From Diplolepis rosae (lineage: Eukaryota; Arthropoda; Insecta; Hymenoptera; Diplolepididae), in assembly GCA_030998225.1 (NCBI GenBank), contig JAPYXD010000715.1:1426001-1490000 (forward strand): 64,000 nt of DNA, given 5' to 3'. The translations under genes were made by a program, and so were the position numbers. A model generated the notes under the pieces. It ran no database searches, was not told where the DNA came from, and saw nothing but the letters and a program-made list of their open reading frames with translations. This document shows positions 25,671-40,511 of the stretch, piece by piece. Each line of letters starts with the position of its first letter. Position 1 is the first letter of the stretch.

Positions 25671-26655
25671 TAAAAAAGACTTCGAAATAATCTAACAAAC
25701 TTCAACACTGAACTACGATGATTGCTCAATGCTAAATAAAACTTCGTAATAATCAGACAAGAACCACCACTGAACTAGAATGATTGCTCAATGTTTAAAC
25801 AAAACTTCGAAATAATCTAACAAACCTCAACACTGAACTAAAATGATTGTTGCTCAATGTTCAAATAAAACTTCGCAATAATCAAACAAACTTCAACACT
25901 GAACTAAAATGATTGCTCAATGTTTAAATAAAACTTCGAAATAATCTAACAAACTTCAAAACTGAACTAAGATGTTTGCTCAATGTTAAATAAAACTTCG
26001 AAATAATCAGACAAGAACCAACACTGAACTAGAATGATTGCTCAACTTTTAAACAAAACTTCGAAATAATCTAACAAACTTCAACACTGAACTAAGATGA
26101 TTGCTCAATGTTAAATAAAACTTCGTAATAATCAGACAAGAACCAACACTGAACTAAAATGATTGCTCAATGTTTAAACAAAACTTCGATATAGTCTAAC
26201 AATCTTCAACACTGAACTAAGATGATTGCTCAATGTTAAATAAAACTTCGAAATAATCAAACAAACCTCAACACTGAACTAAAATGATTGTTGCTCAATG
26301 TTTAAATAAAACTGCGCAATAATCAAACGAACCTCAACACTGAACTAAAATGATTGTTGCTCAATGTTCAAATAAAACTTCGCAATAATCAAACAAACTT
26401 CAACACTGAACTAAGATAATTGCTCAATGTTAAATAAAACTTCGTAATAATCAGACAAGAACCAACACTGAACTAAAATGATTGCTCAATGTTTAAACAA
26501 AACTTCGAAATAATCTAACAAACTTCAACACTGAACTAAGATGATTGCTCAATGTTAAATAAAACTTCGTAATAATCAGACAAGAACCAACATTGAGCTA
26601 AAATGATTGCTCAATGTTTAAACAAAACTTCGAAATAATCTAACAAACTTCAACA
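25635..26655 (+). repeat. 1.0-kb duplicated segment, copy 2 (partner 23,000-24,020)
   Basis: Matches copy 1 at a constant 2,633-bp offset, then switches at about 26,655 into a block that resembles 24,830 onwards. The abrupt switch in the middle of the array marks an unequal-exchange breakpoint. Confidence 0.85.
26589..26618. repeat. Perfect 10-bp inverted repeat in a monomer
   Basis: Third instance, the duplicate of the 23,956 copy at an offset of 2,633 bp. Confidence 0.85.
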
Positions 26656-27745
26656 CTGAACTAAGATGATTGCTCAATGTTGAATAAAACTTCGAAATAA
26701 TCAACAGAACTTCAACACTGAACTAAAATGATTGCTCAATGTTTAAATAAAACTTCGAAATAATCTAACAAACTTCAACACTGAACTAAGATGATTGCTC
26801 AATGTTAAATAAAACTTCGTAATAATCAGACAAGAACCAACATTGAACTAAAATGATTGCTCAATGTTTAAACAAAACTTCGAAATTATCTAACAAACTT
26901 CAACACTGAACTAAGATGATTGCTCAATGTTAAATAAAACTTCGTAATAATCACACAAGAACCAACATTGAACTAAAATGATTGCTCAATGTTTAAATAA
27001 AGCTTCGAAATAATCAAACAAACTTCAACACTGAACTAAGATAATTGCTCAATGTTAAATAAAACTTCGTAATAATCAGACAAGAACCACCATTGAACTA
27101 AAATGATTGCTCAATGTTTAAATAAAGCTTCGAAATAATCAAACAAACTTCAACACTGAACGAAGATGATTGCTCAATGTTGAATAAAACTTCGAAATAA
27201 TCAACAGAACTTCAACATTGAACTAAAATGATTGCTCAATGTTTAAATAAAGCTTCGAAATAATCAAACAAACTTCAACACTGAACTAAGATAATTGCTC
27301 AATGTTAAATAAAACTTCGTAATAATCAGACAAGAACCACCATTGAACTAAAATGATTGCTCAATGTTTAAATAAAGCTTCGAAATAATCAAACAAACTT
27401 CAACACTGAACGAAGATGATTGCTCAATGTTGAATAAAACTTCGAAATAATCAACAGAACTTCAACACTGAACTAAAATGATTGCTCAATGTTTAAATAA
27501 AACTTCGAAATAATCTAACAAACTTCAACACTGAACTAAGATGATTGCTCAATGTTTAAACAAAACTTCGTAATAATCAGACAAGAACCAACATTGAACT
27601 AAAATGATTGCCCAATGTTTAAACAAAACTTCGAAATAATCTAACAAACTTCAACACTGAACTAAGATGATTGCTCAAAGTTAAATAAAACTTCGTAATA
27701 ATCAGACAAGAACCAACATTGAACTAAAATGATTGCTCAATGTTT
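26654..27745 (+). repeat. AAAGCTTCG-subfamily block, copy 2, with an extra unit
   Basis: Same markers as 24,830-25,670, including GATTGCCCAATG at 27,605 and CTCAAAGTTAAAT near 27,674. It holds an additional 250-bp repeat at 26,966-27,465. The AAAGCTTCG variant creates an AAGCTT hexamer that ordinary monomers lack. Confidence 0.8.
26966..27465 (+). repeat. 250-bp four-monomer unit in tandem, two copies
   Basis: CAAGAACCACCATTG recurs at 27,081 and 27,331, exactly 250 bp apart. The intervening AAAGCTTCG, CGAAGATG, TTGAATAAAAC and ATCAACAGAAC monomers are repeated in order. The same four-monomer period appears at 56.9-58.0 kb. The unit is two 125-bp base dimers. Confidence 0.85.
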
Positions 27746-28202
27746 AAACAAAACTTCGAAATTATTTAACAAACTTCAACACTGAACTAAGATGATTGCT
27801 CAATGTTAAATAAAACTTCGTAATAATCAGACAAGAACCACCATTGAACTAAAATGATTGCTCAATGTTTAAATAAAGCTTCGAAATAATCAAACAAACT
27901 TCAACACTGAACGAAGATGATTGCTCAATGTTGAATAAAACTTCGAAATAATCAACAGAACTTCAACACTGAACTAAAATGATTGCTCAATGTTTAAATA
28001 AAACTTCGAAATAATCTAACAAACTTCAACACTGAACTAAGATGATTGTTGCTCAATGTTCAAATAAAACTTCGCAATAATCAAACAAACTTCAACACTG
28101 AACTAAGATAATTGCTCAATGTTAAATAAAACTTCGTAATAATCAGACAAGAACCACCACTGAACTAGAATGATTGCTCAATGTTTAAACAAAACTTCGA
28201 AA

Positions 28203-28298
28203 TGATCTAACAAACCTCAACACTGACATAAACTGATTGTTGCGCAAAGTTTAAATAAAACTTTGACAATAAGCAAACAAACTTCAACCCTGAACTAA
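28203..28298 (+). other. Degenerate monomer pair
   Basis: CACTGACATAAACTG, TTGCGCAAAG, CTTTGACAATAAGC and CAACCCTG replace the usual motifs. The changes are mixed in direction. The flanking monomers are standard. Confidence 0.65.
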
Positions 28299-31200
28299 AA
28301 TGATTGCTCAATGTTTAAATAAAACTTCGAAATAATCTAACAAACTTCAAAACTGAACTAAGATGATTGCTCAATGTTAAATAAAACTTCGAAATAATCA
28401 GACAAGAACCAACACTGAACTAGAATGATTGCTCAATGTTTAAACAAAACTTCGAAATAATCTAACAAACTTCAACACTGAACTAAGATGATTGCTCAAT
28501 GTTAAATTAAACTTCGTAATAATCAAACAAACCTCAACACTGAACTAAAATGATTGTTGCTCAATGTTTAAACAAAACTTCGAAATAATCTAACAAACTT
28601 CAACACTGAACTAAGATGATTGCTCAATGTTTACATAAAACTTCGAAATAATCAAACAAACTTCAACACTGAACTAAGATGATTGCTCAATGTTAAATAA
28701 AACTTCGAAATAATCAAACGAACTTCAACGCTGAACTAAAATGATTGTTGCTCAATGTTCAAATAAAACTTCGCAATAATCAAACAAACTTCAACACTGA
28801 ACTAAGATAATTGCTCAATGTTAAATAAAACTTCGTAATAATCAGACAAGAACCAACACTGAACTAAAATGATTGCTCATTGTTTAAACAAAACGGTGAA
28901 ATAATCAAACGAACTTCAACAGTGAACTAAAATGATTGCTCAATGTTTAAACAAAACTTCGAAATAATCTAACAAACTTCAACACTGAACTAAGATGATT
29001 GCTCAATGTTAAATAAAACTTCGTAATAATCAGACAAGAACCAACACTAAACCAGAATGATTGCTCAATGTTTAAACAAAACTTCGAAATAATCTAAAAA
29101 CGTCAACACTGAACTAAGATGATTGCTCAATGTTAAATAAAACTTCGTAATAATCAGACAAGAACCAACACTGAACTAGAATGATTGCTCAATGTTAAAT
29201 AAAACTTCGAAATAATCAAACAAACTTCAACACTGAACTAAGATGATTGCTCAATGTTAAATAAAACTTCGTAATAATCAGACAAGAATCAACACTGAAC
29301 TAGAATGATTGCTCAATGTTTAAACAAAACGTCTAAATAATCTAACAAACTTCAACACTGAACTAAGATGATTGCTCAATGTTAAATAAAACTTCGTAAT
29401 AATCAGACAAGAACCAACACTGAACTAGAATAATTGCTCAATGTTTAAACAATACTTCGAAATAATCTAACAAACTTCAACACTGAACTAAAATGATTGC
29501 TCAATGTTAAATAAAACTTCGAAATAATCAAACGAACTTCAACACTGAACTAAAATGATTGCTAAATGTTTAAATAAAACTTCGCAATAATGAAACGAAC
29601 TTCAACGCTGAACTAAGATGATTGCTCAATGTTTCTAAAACTTCGTAATAATCAGACAAGAACCAACACTGAACTAGAATGATTGCTCAATGTTTATACA
29701 AAACTTCGAAATAATCTAGCAAACTTCAACACTGAACTAAGATGATTGCTCAATGTTAAATTAAACTTCGTAATAATCAAACAAACCTCAACACTGAACT
29801 AAAATGATTGCTCCATGTTTAAATAAAACTTCGAAATAATCAAACGAACTTCAACACTGAACTGAAATGATTGCTCAATGTATAAATAAAACTTCGCAAT
29901 AATCAAACGAACTTCAACACTGAATTAAGATGATTGCTCCATGTTAAATAAAACTTCGTAATAATCAGACAAGAACCAACATTGAACTAAAATGATTGCT
30001 CAATGTTTAAACAAGACTTCGAAATAATCTAACAAACTTCAACACTGAACTACGATGATTGCTCAATGCTAAATAAAACTTCGAAATAATCAAACAAACC
30101 TCAACACTGAACTAAAATGATTGTTGCTCAATGTTTAAACAAAACTTCGAAATAATCTAACAAACTTCAACACTGAACTAAGATGATTGCTCAATGTTTA
30201 CATAAAACTTCGAAATAATCAAACAAACTTCAACACTGAACTAAGATGATTGTTCAATGTTAAATAAAACTTCGAAATAATCAAACGAACTTCAACGCTG
30301 AACTAAAATGATTGTTGCTCAATGTTCAAATAAAACTTCGCAATAATCAAACAAACTTCAACACTGAACTAAGATAATTGCTCAATGTTAAATAAAACTT
30401 CGTAATAATCAGACAAGAACCAACACTGAACTAAAATGATTGCTCAATGTTTAAACAAAACTTCGAAATAATCAAACGAACTTCAACAGTGAACTAAGAT
30501 GATTGCTCAATGTTAAATAAAACTTCGTAATAATCAAACAAACTTCAACACTGAACTAAGATGATTGCTCAATGTTAAATAAAACTTCGTAATAATCAGA
30601 CAAGAACCAACACTAAACAAGAATGATTGCTCAATGTTTAAACAAAACTTCGAAATAATCTAAAAACTTCAACACTGAACTAAGATGATTTCTAAATGTT
30701 AAATAAAACTTCGTAATAATCAGACAAAAACAACACTGAACTAAAATGATTGCTCAATGTTAAATAAAACTTCGTAATAATCAGACAAAACCAACACTGA
30801 ACTAAAATGATTGCTCAATGTTTAAATAAAACTTCAAAATAATCAAACAAACTTCAACACTGAACTAAGATGATTGCTCAATGTTAAATAAAACTTCGTA
30901 ATAATCAGACAAGAACCAACACTGAACTAGAATGATTGCTCAATGTTTAAACAAAACGTCGAAATAATCTAACAAACTTCAACACTGAACTAAGATGATT
31001 GCTCAATGTTAAATAAAACTTCGTAATAATAAGACAAGAACCAACACTGAACTAGAATGATTGCTCAATGTTTAAACAAAACTTCGAAATAATCTAACAA
31101 ACTTCAACACTGAACTAAAATGATTGCTCAATGTTAAATAAAACTTCGAAATAATCAAACGAACTTCAACACTGAACTAAAATGATTGCTAAATGTTTAA

Positions 31201-34200
31201 ATAAAACTTCGCAATAATGAAACGAACTTCAACGCTGAACTAAGATGATTGCTCAATGTTTCTAAAACTTCGTAATAATCAGACAAGAACCAACACTGAA
31301 CTAGAATGATTGCTCAATGTTTAAACAAAACTTCGAAATAATCTAACAAACTTCAACACTGAACTAAGATGATTGCTCAATGTTAAATTAAACTTCGTAA
31401 TAATCTAACAAACTTCAACACTGAACTAAGATGATTGCTCAATGTTAAATAAAACTTCGAAATAATCAAACGAACTTCAACACTGAACTAAAATGATTGC
31501 TCAATGTTGAATAAAACTTCGTAATAATCAGACAATAAACAACACTGAACTAAAATGATTTCTCAATGTTTAAACAAAACTTCGAAATAATCTAACAAAC
31601 TTCAACACTGAACTACGATGATTGCTCAATGCTAAATAAAACTTCGAAATAATCAAACAAACCTCAACACTGAACTAAAATGATTGTTGCTCAATGTTTA
31701 AACAAAACTTCGAAATAATCTAACAAACTTCAACACTGAACTAATATGATTGCTCAATTTTTTAATAAAACTTCAAAATAATCAAACAAACCTCAACACT
31801 GAACTAAAATGATTGCTCAATGTTAAATAAAACTTCGCAATAATCAAACGAACTTCAACGCTGAACTAAGATGATTGCTGAATGTTTCTAAAACTTCGTA
31901 ATAATCAGACAAGAACCAACACTGAACTAGAATGATTGCTCAATGTTTAAACAAAACTTCGAAATAATCTAACAAACTCCAACACTGAACTAAGATGATT
32001 GCTCCATGTTAAATAAAACTTCGTAATAATCAGACAAGAACCAACATTGAACTAAAATGATTGCTCAATGTTTAAACAAGACTTCGAAATAATCTAACAA
32101 ACTTCAACACTGAACTACGATGATTGCTCAATGCTAAATAAAACTTCGAAATAATCAAACAAACCTCAACACTGAACTAAAATGATTGTTGCTCAATGTT
32201 TAAACAAAACTTCGAAATAATCTAACAAACTTCAACACTGAACTAAGATGATTGCTCAATGTTTACATAAAACTTCTAAATAATCAAACTAACTTCAACA
32301 CTGAACTAAGATGATTGCTCAATGTTAAATAAAACTTCGTAATAATCAAACGAACTTCAACGCTGAACTAAGATGATTGCTGAATGTTTCTAAAACTTCG
32401 TAATAATCAGACAAGAACCAACACTGAACTAGAATGATTGCTCAATGTTTAAACAAAACTTCGAAATAATCTAACAAACTCCAACACTGAACTAAGATGA
32501 TTGCTCAATGTTAAATAAAACTTCGTAATAATCAGACAAGAACCAACACTGAACTAAAAAGATTGCTCAATGTTAAACCAAAACTTTGATATAATCTAAC
32601 AAACATCAACACTGAACTAAGATGATTGCTCACTGTTTAAATAAAACTTCGCAATAATCAAACGAACCTCAACACTGAACTAAAATGATTGTTGCTCAAT
32701 GTTCAAATAAAACTTCGCAATAATCAAACGAACTTCAACACTGAACTAAGATGATTGCTCAATGTTAAATAAAACTTCGTAATAATCAGACAAGAACCAA
32801 CATTGAACTAAAATGATTGCTCAATGTTTAAACAAAACGTCGAAATAATCTAACAAACTTCAACACTGAACTAAGATGATTGCTTAATGTTAAATAAAAC
32901 TTCGTAATAATCAGACAAGAACCAACACTGAACTAGAATGATTGCTCAATGTTTAATCAAAACTTCGAAATAATCTAACAAACTTCAACACTGAACTAAA
33001 ATGATTGCTCAATGTTAAATAAAACTTCGAAATAATCAAACGAACTTCAACACTGAACTAAAATGATTGCTAAATGTTTAAATAAAACTTCGCAATAATG
33101 AAACGAACTTCAACGCTGAACTAAGATGATTGCTCAATGTTTCTAAAACTTCGTAATAATCAGACAAGAACCAACACTGAACTAGAATGATTGCTAAATG
33201 TTTAAACAAAACTTCGAAATAATCTAACAAATTTCAACACTGAACTAAGATGATTGCTCAATGTTAAATTAAACTTCGTAATAATCAGACAAGAACCAAC
33301 ACTCAACTAAAATGATTGCTCAATGTTTAAATAAAACTTCGAAATGATCAAACGAACTTCAACACTGAACTGAAATGATTGCTCAATGTTAAATAAAACT
33401 TCGAAATAATCAAACGAACTTCAACACTGAACTAAAATGATTGCTCAATGTTGAATAAAACTTCGTAATAATCAGACAAGAAACAACACTGAACTAAAAT
33501 GATTGCTCAATGTTTAAACAAGACTTCGAAATAATCTAACAAACTTCAACACTGAACTACGATGATTGCTCAATGCTAAATAAAACTTCGAAATAATCAA
33601 ACAAACCTTAACACTGAACTAAAATGATTGTTGCTCAATGTTTAAACAAAACTTCGCAATAATCAAACAAACCTCAACACTGAACTAAGATGATTGCTCA
33701 ATGTTAAATAAAACTTCGTAATAATCAAACGAACTTCAACGCTGAACTAAGATGATTGCTGAATGTTTCTAAAACTTCGTAATAATCAGACAAGAACCAA
33801 CACTGAACTAGAATGATTGCTCAATGTTTAAACAAAACTTCGAAATAATCTAACAAACTCCAACACTGAACTAAGATGATTGCTCAATGTTAAATAAAAC
33901 TTCGTAATAATCAGACAAGAACCAACACTGAACTAAAATGATTGTTGCTCAATGTTTAAATAAAACTTCGCAATAATCTAACAAACTTCAACACTGAACT
34001 AAAATGATTGTTGCTCAATGTTTAAATAAAACTTCAAAATAATCGAACGAACTTCAACACTGAACTAAAATGATTGCTCAATGTTAAAATAAAACTTCGA
34101 AATAATCAAACAATCTTCAACACTGAACTAAGATGATTGCTCAATGTTAAATAAAACTTCGTAATAATCAGACAAGAACCAACACTGAACTAAAATGATT

Positions 34201-35619
34201 GCTCAGTGTTTAAACAAAACTTCGAAATAATCTAACAAACTTCAACACTGAACTAAGATGATTGCTCAATGTTTAATAAAACTTCGAAATAATCAAACGA
34301 ACTTCAACAGTGAACTAAAATGATTGCTCAATGTTTAAATAAAACTTCGAAATAATCAAACAATCTTCAACACTGAACTAAGATGATTGCTCAATGTTAA
34401 ATAAAACTTCGTAATAATCAGACAAGAACCAACACTAAACTAGAATGATTGCTCAATGTTTAAACAAAACTTCGAAATAATCTAAAAACTTCAACACTGA
34501 ACTAAGATGATTGCTCAATGTTAAATAAAACTTCGTAATAATCAGACAAGAACCAACACTGAACTAAAATGATTGCTCAATGTTGAATAAAACTTCGAAA
34601 TAATCAACAGAACTTCAACACTGAACTAAAATGATTGCTCAATGTTTAAATAAAACTTCGAAATAATCTAACAAACTTCAACACTGAACTAAGATGATTG
34701 CTCAATGTTAAATAAAACTTCGTAATAATCAGACAAGAACCACCACTGAACTAGAATGATTGCTCAATGTTTAAACAAAACTTCGAAATAATCTAACAAA
34801 CCTCAACACTGAACTAAAATGATTGTTGCTCAATGTTCAAATAAAACTTCGCAATAATCAAACAAACTTCAACACTGAACTAAAATGATTGCTCAATGTT
34901 TAAATAAAACTTCGAAATAATCTAACAAACTTCAAAACTGAACTAAGATGATTGCTCAATGTTAAATAAAACTTCGAAATAATCAGACAAGAACCAACAC
35001 TGAACTAGAATGATTGCTCAACTTTTAAACAAAACTTCGAAATAATCTAACAAACTTCAACACTGAACTAAGATGATTGCTCAATGTTAAATAAAACTTC
35101 GTAATAATCAGACAAGAACCAACACTGAACTAAAATGATTGCTCAATGCTTAAACAAAACTTCGATATAGTCTAACAATCTTCAACACTGAACTAAGATG
35201 ATTGCTCAATGTTAAATAAAACTTCGAAATAATCAAACAAACCTCAACACTGAACTAAAATGATTGCTCAATGTTAAATAAAACTTCGAAATAATCAAAC
35301 GAACTTCAACACTGAACTAAAATGATTGCTAAATGTTTAAATAAAACTTCGCAATAATGAAACGAACTTCAACGCTGAACTAAGATGATTGCTCAATGTT
35401 TCTAAAACTTCGTAATAATCAGACAAGAACCAACACTGAACTAGAATGATTGCTCAATGTTTAAATAAAACTTCGAAATAATCAAACGAACTTCAACACT
35501 GAACTGAAATGATTGCTCAATGTTTAAACAAAACTTCGAAATAATCTAACAAACTTCAACACTGAACTAAGATGATTGCTCAATGTTAAATAAAACTTCG
35601 TAATAATCAGACAAGAACC

Positions 35620-35649
35620 AACATTGAGCTAAAATGATTGCTCAATGTT
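35620..35649. repeat. Perfect 10-bp inverted repeat in a monomer
   Basis: Fourth instance, in supra-HOR copy 1. The paralogous position in copy 2 (about 40,396) reads AAAATTGAGC, so one arm base is changed there. Confidence 0.85.
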
Positions 35650-36306
35650 TAAACAAAACTTCGAAATAATCTAACAAACTTCAACACTGAAATAAGATGA
35701 TTGCTCAATGTTAAATAAAACTTCGAAATAATCAAACGAACTTCAACACTGAACTAAAATGATTGCTCAATGTTTAAACAAAACTTCGAAATAATCTAAC
35801 AAACTTCAACACTGAACTAAGATGATTGCTCAATGTTAAATAAAACTTCGAAATAATAAAACGAACATCAACACAGAACAAAAATGATTGCTAAATGTTT
35901 AATAAAACTTCGCAATAATGAAACGAACTTCAACCCTGAACTGAAATGATTGCTCAATGTTTCTAAAACTTCGTAATAATCAGACAAGAACCAACACTGA
36001 ACTAGAATGATTGCTCAATGTTTAAACAAAACTTCGAAATAATCTAACAAACTTCAACACTGAACTAAGATGATTGCTCCATGTTAAATAAAACTTCGTA
36101 ATAATCAGACAAGAACCAACATTGAACTAAAATGATTGCTCAATGTTTAAACAAGACTTCGAAATAATCTAACAAACTTCAACACTGAACTACGATGATT
36201 GCTCAATGCTAAATAAAACTTCGAAATAATCAAACAAACCTCAACACTGAACTAAAATGATTGTTGCTCAATGTTTAAACAAAACTTCGAAATAATCTAA
36301 CAAACT

Positions 36307-36378
36307 GCAACTCTTAACTAATATGATTGCTCTATGTTAAATAAAACTTAGTAATAATCAAACGAACTTCTTCGCTTT
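36307..36378 (+). other. Substitution burst, T-biased
   Basis: Relative to the paralogue at about 41,083 there are about ten changes in 72 bp, eight of them to T. Examples are CACTGAAC to CTCTTAAC and CGCTGAAC to CGCTTTAC. The surrounding kilobases of the duplication differ far less. Confidence 0.8.
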
Positions 36379-39300
36379 ACTAAGATGATTGCTGAATGTT
36401 TCTAAAACTTCGTAATAATCAGACAAGAACCAACACTGAACTAGAATGATTGCTCAATGTTTAAACAAAACTTCGAAATAATCTAACAAACTCCAACACT
36501 GAACTAAGATGATTGCTCAATGTTAAATAAAACTTCGTAATAATCAGACAAGAACCAACACTGAACTAAAATGATTGCTCAATGTTTAAACAAAACATCG
36601 AAATAATCTAACAAACTTCAACACTGAACTAAAATGATTGTTGCTCAATGTTCAAATAAAACTTCGAAATAATCGAACGAACTTCAACACTGAACTAAAA
36701 TGATTGCTCAATGTTTAAATAAAACTTCGAAATAATCAAACAATCTTCAACACAGAACTAAGATGATTGCTCAATGTTAAATAAAACTTCGTAATAATCA
36801 GACAAGAACCAACACTGAACTAAAATGATTGCTCAATGTTTAAACAAAACTTCGAAATAATCTAACAAACTTCAACACTGAACTAAGATGATTGCTCAAT
36901 GTTAAATAAAACTTCGTAATAATCAGACAAGAACCACCACTGAACTAGAATGATTGCTCAATGTTTAAACAAAACTTCGAAATAATCTAACAAACCTCAA
37001 CACTGAACTAAAATGATTGTTGCTCAATGTTCAAATAAAACTTCGCAATAATCAAACAAACTTCAACACTGAACTAAAATGATTGCTCAATGTTTAAATA
37101 AAACTTCGAAATAATCTAACAAACTTCAAAACTGAACTAAGATGATTGCTCAATGTTAAATAAAACTTCGAAATAATCAGACAAGAACCAACACTGAACT
37201 AGAATGATTGCTCAATTTTTAAACAATACTTCGTAATAATCTAACAAACTTCAACACTGAACTAAGATGATTGCTCAATGTTAAATAAAACTTCGTAATA
37301 ATCAGACAAGAACCAACACTGAACTAAAATGATTGCTCAATGTTTAAACAAAACTTCGATATAGTCTAACAATCTTCAACACTGAACTAAGATGATTGCT
37401 CAATGTTAAATAAAACTTCGAAATAATCAAACAAACCTCAACACTGAACTAAAATGATTGTTGCTCAATGTTTAAATAAAACTGCGCAATAATCAAACGA
37501 ACCTCAACACTGAACTAAAATGATTGTTGCTCAATGTTCAAATAAAACTTCGCAATAATCAAACAAACTTCAACACTGAACTAAGATAATTGCTCAATGT
37601 TAAATAAAACTTCGTAATAATCAGACAAGAACCAACACTGAACTAAAATGATTGCTCAATGTTTAAACAAAACTTCGAAATAATCTAACAAACTTCAACA
37701 CTGAAATAAGATGATTGCTCAATGTTAAATAAAACTTCGAAATAATCAAACGAACTTCAACACTGAACTAAAATGATTGCTCAATGTTTAAACAAAACTT
37801 CGAAATAATCTAACAAACTTCAACACTGAACTAAAATGATTGCTCAATGTTAAATAAAACTTCGAAATAATCAAACGAACTTCAACACTGAACTAAAATG
37901 ATTGCTAAATGTTTAAATAAAACTTCGCAATAATGAAACGAACTTCAACGCTGAACTAAGATGATTGCTCAATGTTTCTAAAACTTCGTAATAATCAGAC
38001 AAGAACCAACACTGAACTAGAATGATTGCTCAATGTTTAAACAAAACTTCGAAATAATCTAACAAACTTCAACACTGAACTAAGATGATTGCTCCATGTT
38101 AAATAAAACTTCGTAATAATCAGACAAGAACCAACATTGAACTAAAATGATTGCTCAATGTTTAAACAAGACTTCGAAATAATCTAACAAACTTCAACAC
38201 TGAACTACGATGATTGCTCAATGCTAAATAAAACTTCGAAATAATCAAACAAACCTCAACACTGAACTAAAATGATTGTTGCTCAATGTTTAAACAAAAC
38301 TTCGAAATAATCTAACAAACTTCAACACTGAACTAAGATGATTGCTCAATGTTAAATAAAACTTCGAAATAATCAAACGAACTACAACACTGAACTAAAA
38401 TGATTGCTCAATGTTTAAATAAAACTTCGCAATAATCAAACGAACTTCAACACTGAACTAAGATGATTGCTCCATGTTAAATAAAACTTCGTAATAATCA
38501 GACAAGAACCAACATTGAACTAAAATGATTGCTCAATGTTTAAACAAGACTTCGAAATAATCTAACAAACTTCAACACTGAACTACGATGATTGCTCAAT
38601 GCTAAATAAAACTTCGAAATAATCTAACTAACCTCAACACTGAACTAAAATGATTGTTGCTCAATGTTTAAACAAAACTTCGAAATAATCTAACAAACTT
38701 CAACACTGAACTAAGATGATTGCTCAATGTTTAATAAAACTTCGAAATAATCAAACGAACTTCAACAGTGAACTAAAATGATTGCTCAATGTTTAAATAA
38801 AACTTCGAAATAATCAAACAATCTTCAACACTGAACTAAGATGATTGCTCAATGTTAAATAAAACTTCGTAATAATCAGACAAGAACCAACACTAAACCA
38901 GAATGATTGCTCAATGTTTAAACAAAACTTCGAAATAATCTAAAAACGTCAACACTGAACTAAGATGATTGCTCAATGTTAAATAAAACTTCGTAATAAT
39001 CAGACAAGAACCAACACTGAACTAAAATGATTGCTCAATGTTGAATAAAACTTCGAAATAATCAACAGAACTTCAACACTGAACTAAAATGATTGCTCAA
39101 TGTTTAAATAAAACTTCGAAATAATCTAACAAACTTCAACACTGAACTAAGATGATTGCTCAATGTTAAATAAAACTTCGTAATAATCAGACAAGAACCA
39201 CCACTGAACTAGAATGATTGCTCAATGTTTAAACAAAACTTCGAAATAATCTAACAAACCTCAACACTGAACTAAAATGATTGTTGCTCAATGTTCAAAT

Positions 39301-40457
39301 AAAACTTCGCAATAATCAAACAAACTTCAACACTGAACTAAAATGATTGCTCAATGTTTAAATAAAACTTCGAAATAATCTAACAAACTTCAAAACTGAA
39401 CTAAGATGATTGCTCAATGTTAAATAAAACTTCGAAATAATCAGACAAGAACCAACACTGAACTAGAATGATTGCTCAACTTTTAAACAAAACTTCGAAA
39501 TAATCTAACAAACTTCAACACTGAACTAAGATGATTGCTCAATGTTAAATAAAACTTCGTAATAATCAGACAAGAACCAACACTGAACTAAAATGATTGC
39601 TCAATGCTTAAACAAAACTTCGAAATAATCTAACAAACTTCAACACTGAACTAAGATGATTGCTCAATGTTTAAATAAAACTTCAAAATAATCAAACAAA
39701 CCTCAACACTGAACTAAAATGATTGCTCAATGTTAAATAAAACTTCGCAATAATCAAACGAACTTCAACGCTGAACTAAAATGATTGCTAAATGTTTAAA
39801 TAAAACTTCGCAATAATGAAACGAACTTCAACGCTGAACTAAGATGATTGCTCAATGTTTCTAAAACTTCGTAATAATCAGACAAGAACCAACACTGAAC
39901 TAGAATGATTGCTCAATGTTTAAATAAAACTTCGAAATAATCAAACGAACTTCAACACTGAACTGAAATGATTGCTCAATGTTTAAATAAAACTTCGCAA
40001 TAATCAAACGAACTTCAACACTGAACTAAGATGATTGCTCCATGTTATATAAAACTTCGTAATAATCATACAAGAACCAACACTGAACTAAAATGATTGT
40101 TGCTCAATGTTTAAATAAAACTTCGCAATAATCAAACGAACCTCAACACTGAACTAAAATGATTGTTGCTCAATGTTCAAATAAAACTTCGCAATAATCA
40201 AACGAACTTCAACACTGAACTAAGATGATTGCTCAATGTTAAATAAAACTTCGTAATAATCAGACAAGAACCAACACTGAACTAAAATGATTGCTCAATG
40301 TTTAAACAAAACTTCGAAATAATCTAACAAACTTCAACACTGAACTAAGATGATTGCTCAATGTTAAATAAAACTTCGTAATAATCAGACAAGAACCAAA
40401 ATTGAGCTAAAATGATTGCTCAATGTTTAAACAAAACTTCGAAATAATCTAACAAAC

Positions 40458-40511
40458 TACAACACTGAATTTAAACGATTGCTAAATGTTTAAATAAAAT
40501 TTGTAGAAAAA
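40458..40511 (+). other. Degenerate monomer with internal deletion
   Basis: AACTACAACACTGAATTTAAACG is followed by AAAATTTGTAGAAAAACAAAC, so part of the CTTCGAAATAATC core is altered or lost. The paralogous monomers in supra-HOR copy 1 are intact. Confidence 0.7.

Larger units (their letters stand above)
34205..38360 (+). repeat. 4.2-kb supra-HOR, copy 1
   Basis: Matches 38,663-43,500. The offset starts at 4,458 bp (34,271/38,729; 34,737/39,195; 35,143/39,601). It steps to 4,776 by 35,911/40,687, to 5,026 by 36,931/41,957 and to 5,151 by 37,931/43,082. The steps of 318, 250 and 125 bp are about five, four and two monomers. Apart from these, differences are scattered single bases plus one dense substitution burst at 36,307-36,378. 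Confidence 0.85.
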
